From: Blastocladiella emersonii ATCC 22665 | Lineage: Eukaryota; Blastocladiomycota; Blastocladiomycetes; Blastocladiales; Blastocladiaceae | Assembly (NCBI GenBank): GCA_025594325.1 | Contig: JANHCV010000006.1 | Span: 1,550,001-1,614,000 of the forward strand | Direction: 5' to 3' | DNA length: 64,000 nt | Shown here: one piece after another, positions 11,735 to 21,753 of the stretch | Numbering within the stretch: position 1 is the first letter of the stretch | Layout of the letters: each line of letters starts with the position of its first letter | The notes under the pieces: generated by a model | Told to the model about the DNA's origin: nothing | Database searches by the model: none | What the model saw: the letters and a program-made list of their open reading frames with translations, nothing else | Translations under genes and position numbers: made by a program

Positions 11735-12175
11735 TTTGCGCGGTTCACCGCTTTGTCGCCGTTGTTTCAATTATAATTGTTGTTCATAATGTGTGCAGCT
11801 CATGGGCACTCGAAGGAAGATTGCGAGAGCAGGAAATATGTCATCGACTTCGTATCACGTTTCGCGCGACGTCTCACGCGACGAACAATCAAGATTGTGT
11901 TAGTGGACGTGAAACCATGACCTCGGATCAGTTCGGTCTATAGCTCATCATTGATTGTTGCGTGATGGAGGCAAGTAAATTTTCGTTGTTTTTTTGGCCA
12001 AGGAAAGTATGCATCGCATGCATTCACATAGTCGTCGAGTCTTGTGAGCGCCGGTTTCGTGAGCGTCAAGGCGGCTGCCGTAGAGCACGCTCAAACTGGA
12101 GCGGTTCAAGTCAACGCATTCAAGTTGGACGTGGACCCCAGTCCTCGCTCTCTTCCCGTGCAAGCAACCCCCGCA
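11735..12175. other. intergenic region upstream of OMA1
   Basis: About 440 bp, relatively AT-rich near 11760-12010. Expected to hold the LRR gene 3' UTR and the OMA1 promoter. A frame in phase with OMA1 is open from 12044, so a longer N-terminus is possible but less likely than the ATG at 12176. Confidence 0.4.
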
Positions 12176-13427
12176 ATGAACTCGGCCATCAACTCAATCG
12201 TCGCGACTTCTCGCAGTCGATTGCCTGCTGTGGCAAGCTTGCTTAGTCGCGCGGCCGCACGCACAGGCGCAAGTCGCGGGACGTCGTCGGTCCTCAGGCG
12301 CGGCATGCAGTCGTGGTCCAACAACGGTTCGCGCCAGCGTTTCTCGAATGCTGGTTCGCGCCAGCGTTTCACGAATGGTGCGAGCAACAATGGGGCAACA
12401 TGACTTGCGCATCGGACGGAGGCAATTTAGCTGCACCGTGGTACGAGGACACGCGGTACCAGGTTGGCGTCGGGATTCTTGCAGTCGGCACCGCCGCATA
12501 CTACATGGCGCACCTCAACGAGGTGCCCATCTCGGGTCGATGGCAGTTCATTTACGTGTCTCCGGAGACGGAGGCACAGCTCGCCAAGCAGGACTACAAC
12601 AGTACGATGCGCAAGCACCAAGGTCAGCTACTGCCGTCAACTCACCCGACGGTGCAGACGGTGCGCAAAGTCGGCGAGCGCATCGTGCGCGCGGCCGGCA
12701 TGGAAGAGGTCGAGTGGGAGTTTCATGTGGTTGATTCCAAGGGTACAAGCTTCCCCGTTCCTGCGGGCGGGCGAGCAGGGTGACTGACACAATGTGGCGC
12801 GAGGGTAGTCAAAAACGCATTCGTTTTGCGCGGCGGCATGGTGTTTGTCTTCACGGGCATCCTCCCTGTGTGCCGGAACGAAGATGGGCTCGCCGCGGTC
12901 CTTGGCCACGAGATTGCACACCATATGGCGCGACACATTGCCGAGCGTGCCTCGTACACGAACGTGATCAAGCTGGTACGTCCACTTGCGCATCATCCGT
13001 GCTCAGACTAGCGTGACTGACTTACTGACCAACCACCCGGCGCTCCGCGATTCAGGGCCAGTTCATCGCGAGGGAGGTGTTCGAAGCGTCGCCAGACGTC
13101 ACTCGCATCTTCACGGACCTGGACGTACTCAAGCCCTTCTCGCGCATGATGGAGTTGGAGGCGGACCACATTGGGCTGCTGCTCATGGCGCAGGCCTGCT
13201 ATGACCCGCGCGAAGCCAGCAAGGTGTGGAGGCGCATGGCGGCTGCGGATACTGGGGCGCCGCACGAGTTCTTGTCAACGCACCCGGCGCACGAAACTCG
13301 CGTCACACAGCTGACGGACTTGATGCCCGAGGCCTACGTGCGGCTCGCGCAGTCTGACTGCACGGATACGTCATCGTCAGGTCACCTCACCGACATGTTT
13401 TCGAAAATGCCTAAGGTGCGGTGGTGA
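12176..13427 (+). CDS. OMA1: mitochondrial inner-membrane metalloprotease OMA1
   Basis: M48-family zinc protease of mitochondrial inner-membrane quality control. Four exons: 12176-12377, 12431-12742, 12809-12975 and 13056-13427; introns of 53, 66 and 80 nt with phases 1, 1 and 0; 350 aa. The N-terminus is rich in Arg, Ser and Ala without acidic residues, as in a mitochondrial presequence. A membrane segment follows (YQVGVGILAVGTAAYYMAHL), then the OMA1-type RWQFIYVSPETEAQL motif. The catalytic motif HEIAH is at about 205-209 and the third zinc ligand lies in ELEAD at about 260. The C-terminal STHPAHETRV matches the family. Exon 1 ends inside a tandem duplication (12326-12379). Organellar location is inferred from the family and the presequence. 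Confidence 0.93.
12326..12379 (+). repeat. 27-bp imperfect tandem duplication at the OMA1 exon 1 donor
   Basis: Two copies, 12326-12352 and 12353-12379, differ at a few bases and encode GSRQRF(S/T)N repeats. The second copy ends GGT, which supplies the splice donor at 12378; the first copy has GCT at the equivalent place and so no donor. Confidence 0.9.
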
Positions 13428-14083
13428 GGGCCAAAACCCTTGTATTAGCGGGCGGAGGGTGCGAGTGCGCGAGCGCCGCCGCACGACGCTTTATTCTAGT
13501 GTGATTACAGTCGTTTTGTTGCTGAAACCCATGCTTTTAGCCAACGACGCGTGAGGGTATCGCGACGCGACTTGTCTCGCGGAACGAGAGACGCGACGAT
13601 CAATCACGTGAGCGCTGCGAGACAGAACGCGACGTGATCGGCGGCCAGCCGAGGGCAGGCGTGATTCGGTGGATATCACAACGCTTCGCTATATTCCTTT
13701 TATGATTATTTACAATGGTTTTATGGCGTCAACAGTCCAATTCCCACATTACGCTGTCGCGGGAACGGGGGCACCAAGTGAGAACTCTTCGATTAAATCG
13801 GGCTTCTGAGACTTCTAGGCGCAAACTGGTGTTCCCTGTAAGCTCCCGTTGCGGCGACGCCCACGCAGTAGACCCTGGCTGGGTGATCGACGCGCGCGTG
13901 CGCGCTTCTGACCTGCGAATCGACGTGCACCAGATCACTCGCACTTCTACGCATACGAATTTTGAACCAGACACATGCGAGAATTGGAGAGGCAGAACCG
14001 GGCTTTGGTCCTCTCGGCCTCTCAAAAGCCGCGTCCGCCCGCGTTCCGTACACGCTCTCTCTCCAGCAGCAGCCACACTTGCC
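13428..14083. other. intergenic region upstream of MATE transporter 1
   Basis: About 650 bp. Contains several GCGACGCG/ACGCGT-type words near 13548-13640 and an AT-rich stretch at 13680-13725. Nothing here looks coding. Confidence 0.4.
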
Positions 14084-15687
14084 ATGAACTTGCCCACGAC
14101 GCTTCCAACCTACGAGCCCATCGCAACGCAAGTACGACCGCGCCTCTCGCGCCACCGGGACCTACGGCCGCTTCTCCGTGAGGCCGTGGCCGAGGCGGGG
14201 GCCTTGACCCGATCCGCCATCCCTTGCGTCGCGGGCTCGGCCCTGTCCTACGCGAACAACGTGATCCCCACCCTCATCGTCGGCCACTTGGGCTCCAAGG
14301 AGCTCGCGGCGACGACGCTGGCCATAATGGTACGCCTCCGCCGCCGTCATCACCGCGTCCCACCGGATTCGTGCAAACCGCCAGACGAACTCGATCCCTG
14401 ACCGTAACCGACCGCCTCACCCACCAGTTTTCGAACGTGTTCGGCTACTCGATCTGCTTTGGAATCTCGACGGCGCTCGACACGCTCGCTGCGCAGGCCG
14501 TGACGGGCGCGCCGAATCCGCGGCAGGCCGGGATCTACCTGCAGCGGGCGATCCTGATCAATTTCGCGCTTGCAGTCCCGCTCACGGCCGCGTGGTTCTG
14601 CGCGGAACCGATGCTGCTGCTGGTGGGCCAGGACCCGGAACTCTCGAGGCTGGCGAGCGACTACGTTCGAGTGCTATGGATCGGATTGCTGCCGATGATC
14701 GTGAGCAACTGCGTCAACAAGTTCCTGGTCGCCCAAGGCATTGCGCACGCGCAGCTGCTCGTCTCCCTCGCCACGGTCCCGTTCAACGCGGCGGTCGGAT
14801 ACTGGCTGACGTTCGCCGAGTCGCTGTACCAGCTGGGCTTTCTCGGCACCGCCGTCGCTCGGACCGCGTGCGAATGGAACGACATGCTGCTCCTCGTCCT
14901 CTACACGTGGCGCGTCGACGGGCACCAGCGGTGGACGCCGTGGTCGCGAAGCGCGTTGCGCGGGTGGGGCTCGTTCATCTCGCTCGGTCTCCCCGGCGCG
15001 CTGATGCTGTGCGCGGACCACTGGTGCTTTGAGCTCGTCGCGCTGACCGCCGGCTTGCTGGGCCCACTGCCGCTTGCGGCGCAGTCGATCCTGCTCAACC
15101 TGTCCTCGATCATCATCGTGGCGTTCTCGGGCCTCGCCATGGTCGCTGGCGCGCGGGTCGGGAACCATCTCGGCGCGGGCAACGCGCGCGGAGCTCGGCT
15201 CACCGCGAGGGTGACCATCGCGCTCTGCCTGCTCGCGAGCATCGGCGTCTCGTCGCTCCTCCTCGCGTTCCGGTACCAGATCCCGCTCGCGTTCACCAGC
15301 GACCCGGACGTGATCGCACTGGTCGCGCGCGTGCTGCCAATCGTCGCGCTGTTCCAGCTCCCTGACGCTGGCGTCAGTATCATGAATGGCATCTTCCGCG
15401 GATGCGGCAAGCAGAAGGTCGGCGCCATCTTCAGCGTTACGTCGTACTACGCGATTGCCGTTCCGCTCGGCCTCGTGTTGACATTTGCCGCCGAGATCGG
15501 GCTGCCGGGATGCTGGTGGGGCCTCGCGACGGGGCTCTGGACATGTTTCTTTGGCGAGCTGCTGTACCTGCTACGATACGTTGACTGGCGCGCTGAAGTG
15601 ATGGCGGCCAAGGCGCGGATGGACGGGACGGGAAGGGGGCGGTCGCTGTATGTTCGGATCACCCGGGCGATCAATAGATTCAAGTAG
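14084..15687 (+). CDS. MATE-family multidrug/toxin efflux transporter 1
   Basis: Multidrug and toxic compound extrusion antiporter, expected to export organic cations or toxins across a membrane. Two exons, 14084-14329 and 14428-15687, with a 98-nt intron (donor GTACGC, phase 0); 501 aa, normal for eukaryotic MATEs, with about 12 hydrophobic segments. The N-terminal half contains AIPCVAGSALSYANNVIPTLIVGHLG followed after the intron by FSNVFGYSICFGISTALDTL, the conserved MATE first repeat; the second repeat has ARVGNHLGAGNARGAR. It shares intron position and about 500-aa architecture with the two MATE genes at 27.4-31 kb, so they are paralogues. It ends 147 bp from the arsenic-island GAPDH in convergent orientation; a role in arsenic handling is possible but unproven. 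Confidence 0.9.
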
Positions 15688-15834
15688 CTACAAGACGCGT
15701 TTCGAAAACATGTGAGTGGCGCAACACGCCCTGAAACGAACGCAGTAGTGGCCAGGACCTCTTCTGTGGCCCACGAACGCACCATGAATGGAACTTTCAC
15801 CTCGCAACCATTCAATACGCACACAATCAGTATA

Positions 15835-16969
15835 TTACGTGATCGACGCGGCGACCTTGGCCACGAGCTCCACCATACGCCAGCAATACCCCTGCTCGTT
15901 ATCGTACCACGCGACGACCTTGAGCAGGCGTCCGTCCGTGACGGCCGTCGAGAGCGTGTCAACGATCGCCGACGCCGTATGCCCACGGAAATCCTCGCCA
16001 ACGAGCGGCTTCGTCTCGACCGCAAGGATCCCCTTGAGCGGCCCCTGCTCCGCGGCGCGCGCGAACATCGCGTTGACCTCGTCGGCGGTCACGTCGCGCT
16101 GGACTTCGAACACGGCGTCGGTGATGGACGCGTTGAGCAGCGGGACGCGGACGGCCATGCCGTGGATCTTGCCGTGGAGCTGCGGGAAGATGAGGCTGAT
16201 AGCGGACGCGGACCCCGTGGTGGTCGGGACGAGCGACGTCATGCACGAGCGCGCGCGGCGCAGGTCCTTGTGCGCCGTGTCAGCGATGGTCTGGGTGTTG
16301 GTGACGCAGTGGATGGTGGTGAATGAGGCGCGCGCGATCCCGACGTGCTCGAGGAGCACCTTGACGACGGGCGCGAGGCAGTTGGTCGTGCACGACGCGT
16401 TGGTCACGATCCAGTGGACTGCCGGGTTGTAGATGTGGTCGGTGACGCCCTGTTCGTAGATTTAGGTGTTAGTGCGCCGCGAGCTCGGCATGATCGAAGA
16501 ATGGGCGTACCATGACAATGTTGGCCGCCTCGGGGAACTTGCACGGCGCCGAGACCACAACCTTCTTGACGCCGTGCGCGAGGTACCGCTCGAGAACCTC
16601 CTTCGTCAGAAACTTGCCCGTACACTCGACGACGACGTCAATCTCGCCGACCTCGCTCCACGGGATCGCGTCGATCGTCGGTGCATCCGAGAACCCAATC
16701 CAGTGGCCGTTGACCTCAAACCCGTCGTAGTCGTCCGACGACACCGCCACGTCGTGCGTGCGCCACACGCCCTTGAGCGAGTCGTACTCGAGGAGGTGCG
16801 CGGCGGTCGCGGCGTCGCCCTTGAGCTCGTTGACGTGCACGACGCGGTACGGGTGCGTGGTGACGTCGCGGCCGTACGAGTCAAAGACGCCGCGCAGCCA
16901 CAGCCGGCCCATGCGGCCGAACCCGTTGATCAGGACGCGCGGTTGGCAAATCGGAGTATCAGTGTTCAT
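15835..16969 (-). CDS. ArsJ-associated glyceraldehyde-3-phosphate dehydrogenase
   Basis: GAPDH paralogue of the type found beside arsJ in bacteria; with arsenate and glyceraldehyde-3-phosphate it would make unstable 1-arseno-3-phosphoglycerate for export. Exons 16969-16511 and 16449-15835, 61-nt intron (donor GTACGC, phase 0); 357 aa. The NAD-binding motif GFGRMGR is near residue 14. A segment reading NELKGDAATAAHLLEYDS is typical of the ArsJ-associated subgroup, not of glycolytic GAPDH. The catalytic Cys is in NASCTTN at about 173 and the His in TTIHCVTN at about 200. The usual C-terminal YDNEWGY reads YDNEQGY. Its neighbour is ArsJ on the same strand. The start ATG at 16969 gives a normal-length N-terminus. 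I infer acquisition from bacteria; the intron shows it is now a nuclear gene. Confidence 0.92.
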
Positions 16970-17122
16970 TGCAATCAGGGTGCTTGGGCGGCGGGGAGAG
17001 CGAGCGAGGGCCGACGGCGAGCTGTTTGCCAAGGATGCCAACCGCCAACACGTTCTCGGCTCCGAAACCTTACGGGATCTTCCGAGGCCGCGGAAAAACC
17101 GGTGTCTATACAATTGAATATA

Positions 17123-18641
17123 TTACGAGCTCTGTGCTGGCGGCTCCTCGCCGGACACCGCCGCCGCGGCCTCGGCGAGCGGCACACCCTCCTCAACCGC
17201 CCCCTCCCTCGCCTCCCTCTCCTTTGCCTCGTCTGGATGCGCGAGCAACAAGTTGACGGCGTTACTCACGACCATAGCGCCGACGCTGAACCAGAGGCAC
17301 GCGGGGAGCCCAAACCCCGAGTAGATATACCCCGAGGCCACGGTGCCCGCAAGCCGGCCGACCGCGTTGGCGCAGTAATAGATGCCGACGTTGGCGGCCA
17401 CCTTGTCGCGGCCCGAGTACGCGACGATGAGGTAGCTGTGGAGCGACGACGCGACGCCAAACAGCGCGGCGAAGGCGCCGAGGCCCGCGATGAGGACGGC
17501 CGAGGTGCCGACGGCCGAGTCATCCACCGCGTACAGGAGCCCGGCGACGAGCGCGAGGACGGCGGCGAGGAGGCCGAGGACCGGGATCAGCGGCCTTGGC
17601 GAGTGCGGGTCCATCCCCGCGCGCTTGACGAGCTGGGGCGCGGCGCTCTGGACGACGCCGTAGACGATGACCCAGGTCGCGAGGAACGCGCCGGTCGAAA
17701 AGTACGCCCAGCCGAGCACGCCGCGGAGGAAGACGGGCAGGGGCACCTCGAACCACAGGTCGCGCGCGCCGAACAGGAACATGCGCGCGAGCGAGAGCCG
17801 GCGGATCTGCGGGTTCTGTTTGCGGACGATTTCGACGAGCGTTGTGCGTTTCGCGGACTTGCCGAGGTCGGCGCCGACGTACGCGAACGAGGCGACGAAG
17901 GTGAGGACCACGAGCGCGAGTAGGACTGAGAGTGCTGGGATGTAGCCCCATGTCACGAGCAGCGCGCCGAAAAAGTAGCCGACGCCCTTGACCGAGTTCT
18001 TGGCGCCCGTCAGCCGCGACACGAGGCGGAGGAGCGACGAGCCCGAGTCAGCGGGTTTCGCGGCCAGCTTGGTCACCGACTTGCCCGACATTTTGACGAG
18101 GTCTACGTGCGGCGGCAGGGTCAGTTGATGAGCGGGTGAGGGGTGTGAGCGCGTAGTACCCTTGGCGATGCCCGAGAGCCCCTGCGACGCAGCAATGTAC
18201 GCCGTCGTCGCGGCCTTGGACCACGCCGGGTCGAGCCCGTACAGCATGCCGATCCCCGCCATCTGCGACACGAGCCTGTCGAGCCCTCTTCCGTCAGCCC
18301 GCTATCCTCCCACAAACAACCCTGCAGACGCACCCAACGAGCAACAGCGGCCGCAACCCGATCCGCGACCCCATGACGCCGCCAAACAAGTTGGTGAACA
18401 CGCCGAGCAGCTCGTACAGCGTGAACATGAGCGCAATCTCGACGGGCGAGAACTTGCGAGTGAAGAGCTCGAGCAGTACGATCATGCGCAGCGCCGAGTC
18501 GCTCAGCGTGAAGGCGAGGTACGTGCACGCAATGGCGTAGAAGTTGGCCATGGACGTCGCCGGTGCCTTGGCCGGTGGCTCGCCGCCGTGCGCCATGGCC
18601 GAGTCGGATGCATTCAGTTGCGCAGCGTCGGTCGTGGTCAT
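17123..18641 (-). CDS. arsJ: ArsJ organoarsenical efflux permease (MFS)
   Basis: Major-facilitator permease that exports 1-arseno-3-phosphoglycerate in bacteria, giving arsenate resistance together with the neighbouring GAPDH. Three exons: 18641-18334, 18275-18160 and 18102-17123; introns of 58 and 57 nt, phases 2 and 1; 467 aa with about 12 hydrophobic segments. ArsJ hallmarks read across the splice junctions: LAFTLSDSALRMIV near the start, GLSGIAKDLVKMSGKS after joining exons 2 and 3, then SKNSVKGVGYFFGALLV without an extra glycine shift, RLSLARMFLFGARDLWFE and a GWAY...GAFLATWVIVYG stretch. The second intron is a multiple of three with no stop, so an unspliced reading also stays open. Start ATG 18641 lies 192 bp from the divergent ArsM start. 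Confidence 0.92.
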
Positions 18642-18833
18642 GGGCGATGATACATGTGCGAATTCGGGTCGGTACGGGGAGAGAATGGGGGTTCCCGGGC
18701 TGATCCGCTGCTGATCAAGCTCGGTCACGAACACGTTTTTCCGGCAGGCGGCGCCACACCTTGACCTTGAAAGCGCCGCGTTCGTCGAGCTCCAGGTCGA
18801 GCTCTCTCGCTCTCCCCTCCCCCAAAAATCAAG
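18642..18833. promoter_or_regulatory. shared divergent promoter region of arsJ and arsM
   Basis: 192 bp separate the two start codons, so both genes must be driven from this interval. I do not recognise a specific metalloid-response element. Co-regulation is inferred from the layout. Confidence 0.5.
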
Positions 18834-19975
18834 ATGGCTTCCATGAATCACCCCGACGGCGTCCTCGCAACGGTCAAGGACTACTACGGCCGCGTGCTGA
18901 GCACGTCCAAGGACCTCAAGACGAACGGTGCGCATCACCCCGCTCGCCTCCGCCGCCACCACCACTCACCCCTCCAATCGTAGCATGCGTGACGTCCAAG
19001 GCGCCACACCCGCTGATCCGCGCGGCGCTGGCCAAGGTGCCTCTCGCTGTGACGGAAAAGTACTACGGCTGCGGCTCGCCGGTCCCGCTGGGCATCGAGG
19101 GCCTGCACGTGCTGGACCTCGGGTCGGGCAGCGGGCAGGACTGCTACATCGCGGCGGCGCTCGTCGGTCCGACGGGGTCCGTGACGGGCGTCGACATGAC
19201 GGCCGCGCAGCTGGCCGTCGTGCGCGGGTCCGTGGCCGAGTACGCCGCGACGCTCGGGTACACGCCGAAACTCGCGTTCGTGCAGGGGTACATCGAGTGC
19301 CTCGAGTCCGCGGGGATCGCGGCGGGGTCCATGGACCTGGTCATCAGCAACTGCGTGGTGAACCTGTCGCCCGACAAGCCAGCGGTGCTGCGCGGCGTGG
19401 CGCGCGCGCTGCGCGAGGGCGGCGAGTTCTACTTCTCGGACGTGTACGCGGACCGGCGCCTCCCGCAAAGCGTGCGCGAGCACCCGGTCCTGTTCGGCGA
19501 GTGTCTCGGCGGCGCGCTGTACGTCGAGGACTTCCGGCGGCTGTGCCAGGCGGCGGGGTTCTCGGACCCGCGCGTGCTGAGTGTCGCGCCGATCGAGGTG
19601 CGCGACCCGGAGCTCACGGAGCTCGTCGGGAACACCAAGTTCTTCTCGATCACGTACCGGCTGTTCAAGCTCGCGGCGCTCGAGGATAAGTGCGAGGACT
19701 ACGGGCAGGTGGCCGTGTACCGCGGCACGATCCCGGGCCACGCGCACAGCTACGCGCTCGACGACCACCACGTGTTCGAGACGGGCAAGCCGATGCTCGT
19801 GTGCGGCAACTCGGCGGCCATGGTTCAGGAGTCGTGGCTCGGCAAGCATTTCGTGGTGACGGGCGACCGGTCGGTGCACTACGGGCTGTTCCCCGGGTGC
19901 GGCGACACGGTGACGAGCAAGGCGGCCGCGGCGTCGAGCGAGGGCGGCGGTGCCGTTGGCGGGTCGTGCTGCTGA
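18834..19975 (+). CDS. arsM: arsenite S-adenosylmethionine methyltransferase (ArsM/AS3MT)
   Basis: Methylates As(III) with SAM to methylated arsenicals. Exons 18834-18927 and 18984-19975, 56-nt intron, phase 1; 361 aa. The SAM motif LDLGSGSGQD is near residues 75-84. Four cysteines expected to bind arsenite are at 33, 61 (YYGCGSP), 155 (SNCVVNL) and 205 (GECLGGALY); the 28- and 50-residue spacings match those of the well-studied algal ArsM (44/72 and 174/224). The C-terminal domain has the VCGNSAAM stretch typical of eukaryotic members, and the protein ends in a Cys-Cys pair. It is divergent from arsJ. The ATG at 18834 is followed by another at codon 4. Function is confidently assigned; whether it makes mono- or dimethyl products cannot be seen. 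Confidence 0.95.
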
Positions 19976-20049
19976 AGCGAGCGTGGCTCTAGGGCGTAGG
20001 GCGAGTCGAGTGTGTCTCAGGAAGATGTATATACACATGAGCTTACTGC

Positions 20050-20994
20050 TTACTTTTTCGCGTCCTGCTTGTTCCCGAGCGTCGACGCGACGGTCGTCGC
20101 CTCCTGGATCGTGCGTGCGAGGGTGGACCGGATCTTACCGTCCTCCATGGTGAGCAGACCCGCGATGGTGCACCCGCCGGGGGTCGTGACCGAGTCCTTG
20201 ACCATAGCGGGGTGGTCGCCCGACTGGAGCACGAGCCGTGCGGCGCCCTGGAGCGCCTGCGCGGCGAGCTCGATGGCGACGTCGCGCGGGAGGCCCATCA
20301 TCACGCCGCCATCCGCGAGCGCCTCGAGGACGACACACGCGAACGCGGGGCCCGACCCGCTCAGCGCGGTGACGGGGTCCATGTGCTTCTCGTCGAGGTA
20401 CCGGCACCGGCCGAGCGTGGCGAAGATGGTGCGGGCAAACGCCTTGAGCGCGGGCGGCAGCGCGGCGCGCGCCGACAGCACCGTCATGCCCTCGCGGATG
20501 CGGCACGGCGTGTTGGGCATGGCGCGCACGACGTGGGTGCCGGCGGGGACCCAGGCCTCGAGCTGCGCGATGCGGACGCCGGCGAGCAGCGAGATGAGCA
20601 GCTTGCCCTCCCCCAAGGCCTCGGGCATGCCGTCTTCCGAGAGCACGCCCTGCGCGACCTGCGGCTTGGTGCACAGGATCACGGCCTGCGCGTTTGCCAC
20701 GGCCGCGACGTTGTTGCCGAACTCGACGGCGACGGCGCCCGACTTAACGGCGGCCGCGTACTCGTCGCGCAGAGCGGCGGCCGAGTCCTCGTTGGACACG
20801 CACGCGGTGACCGAGATGCCGCGGTCGGCGATCAGGCCCGACTCGAGCAGGCCCGACAGGATGGCGCGGCCCATGGTGCCGCACCCGACAATGCACAGGC
20901 GCGTCAGGTCGGCGGCGGCGACGGCGGTCGAGGCGGTCATGTCGGGGTCGCTGAACTTGGGCGAGGCGGGCGCCGCGATCATGGTCGATGGCAT
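20050..20994 (-). CDS. PRO3: pyrroline-5-carboxylate reductase
   Basis: Last step of proline synthesis, reducing pyrroline-5-carboxylate with NAD(P)H in the cytosol. Single exon, 314 aa, a little longer than the usual 270-290 because of an N-terminal extension of about 28 residues. The Rossmann motif IVGCGTMGRAI starts near residue 35. Further family signatures in order: AMPNTPCRI, LSGSGPAF, and the proline-oxidoreductase signature DSVTTPGGCTIAGL near the C-terminus. A second ATG at codon 19 (MTASTAV) is an alternative start. It converges on arsM across 74 bp and has no obvious role in arsenic handling. Confidence 0.95.
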   Translation of the reverse strand: MPSTMIAAPASPKFSDPDMTASTAVAAADLTRLCIVGCGTMGRAILSGLLESGLIADRGISVTACVSNEDSAAALRDEYAAAVKSGAVAVEFGNNVAAVANAQAVILCTKPQVAQGVLSEDGMPEALGEGKLLISLLAGVRIAQLEAWVPAGTHVVRAMPNTPCRIREGMTVLSARAALPPALKAFARTIFATLGRCRYLDEKHMDPVTALSGSGPAFACVVLEALADGGVMMGLPRDVAIELAAQALQGAARLVLQSGDHPAMVKDSVTTPGGCTIAGLLTMEDGKIRSTLARTIQEATTVASTLGNKQDAKK

Positions 20995-21753
20995 GCGAGT
21001 CCGTTAGGGTGGTGGAGAGCAAGGGCGCGGACGCGGAAGGGCGCGCGTACGTTTTATACGGCAGCTGTTATCGCTTGTGGCGTACGCGATGTTATCACAC
21101 ACGTCTGAGGGACAGGAGAGGCCGCGGGCGAGCGAGGAAGCGTCGAAAAAGCCAGCTCGTCGACCTCACGACGCGTGACTCAGGCGATCAGGCGGAGGCG
21201 GCGCCCGGTCCCGTGAGCAACATATAAGCGAATGTCTCGCACCGGCCACGTGCGGGTATCCGTGGCATCCGGATAGGCGCGGCACGGAGTTCATTAGCGC
21301 GCGCCGTGATTGGGTCGCGAATGAACGCCGCGCATGTCTCGAGCTGCCACGCCAAGCCGACTTGGCGGCGGCACCGGACGCGTCGCCGTCAGCGCCGCAG
21401 CGCCCAGCGAGTGCTGCCGAGTTGAGTTGCAGGTTGAGTGGAGTGGTCGACTCGATGCGTGCGCGGTGCCACCCATCATCGCCGACCGACCGGCCGCGCA
21501 CGCGGTGCTGCCTCCCGCCTCGCTCCCCCTCCCCGCGTATTACATTATCACGCACGGGCCCATCGCCCCCGACCGCACTCCACGCAACGGATACCACCAC
21601 CCTGACCACCTGCTCCGAACCAAGAACCAACACCGACGCGTCGTCCCCCTCGCCTGGAAGTCCGTGCGCCGCGCCTTCCGCGCACACATGCAGTACGCCG
21701 CCGCCCGCCCAGGCACTGACACTCTCCCGCCTCCCGCCTCAGTAGAACCCACC
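20995..21753. other. divergent intergenic region, PRO3 / Vts1-like gene
   Basis: About 760 bp. A TATA-like ACATATAAG lies near 21219-21227. The frame of the downstream gene is open from 21334, but that stretch has no domain and I treat it as 5' UTR. Confidence 0.4.

Noticed and set aside
16466-17923. 485-codon plus-strand frame across GAPDH and ArsJ
   Set aside because: It spans two genes on the other strand and their spacer; composition is Arg/Val/Ala-biased shadow.
15835-19975. Bacterial contamination as an explanation for ArsJ and its GAPDH
   Set aside because: All three ars genes have spliceosomal introns of the same type as their fungal neighbours and lie in one continuous stretch with clear eukaryotic genes.
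21334-21753. 140-residue N-terminal extension of the Vts1-like protein
   Set aside because: The extra sequence has no domain and no conservation signal, and the ATG at 21754 has a far better context.
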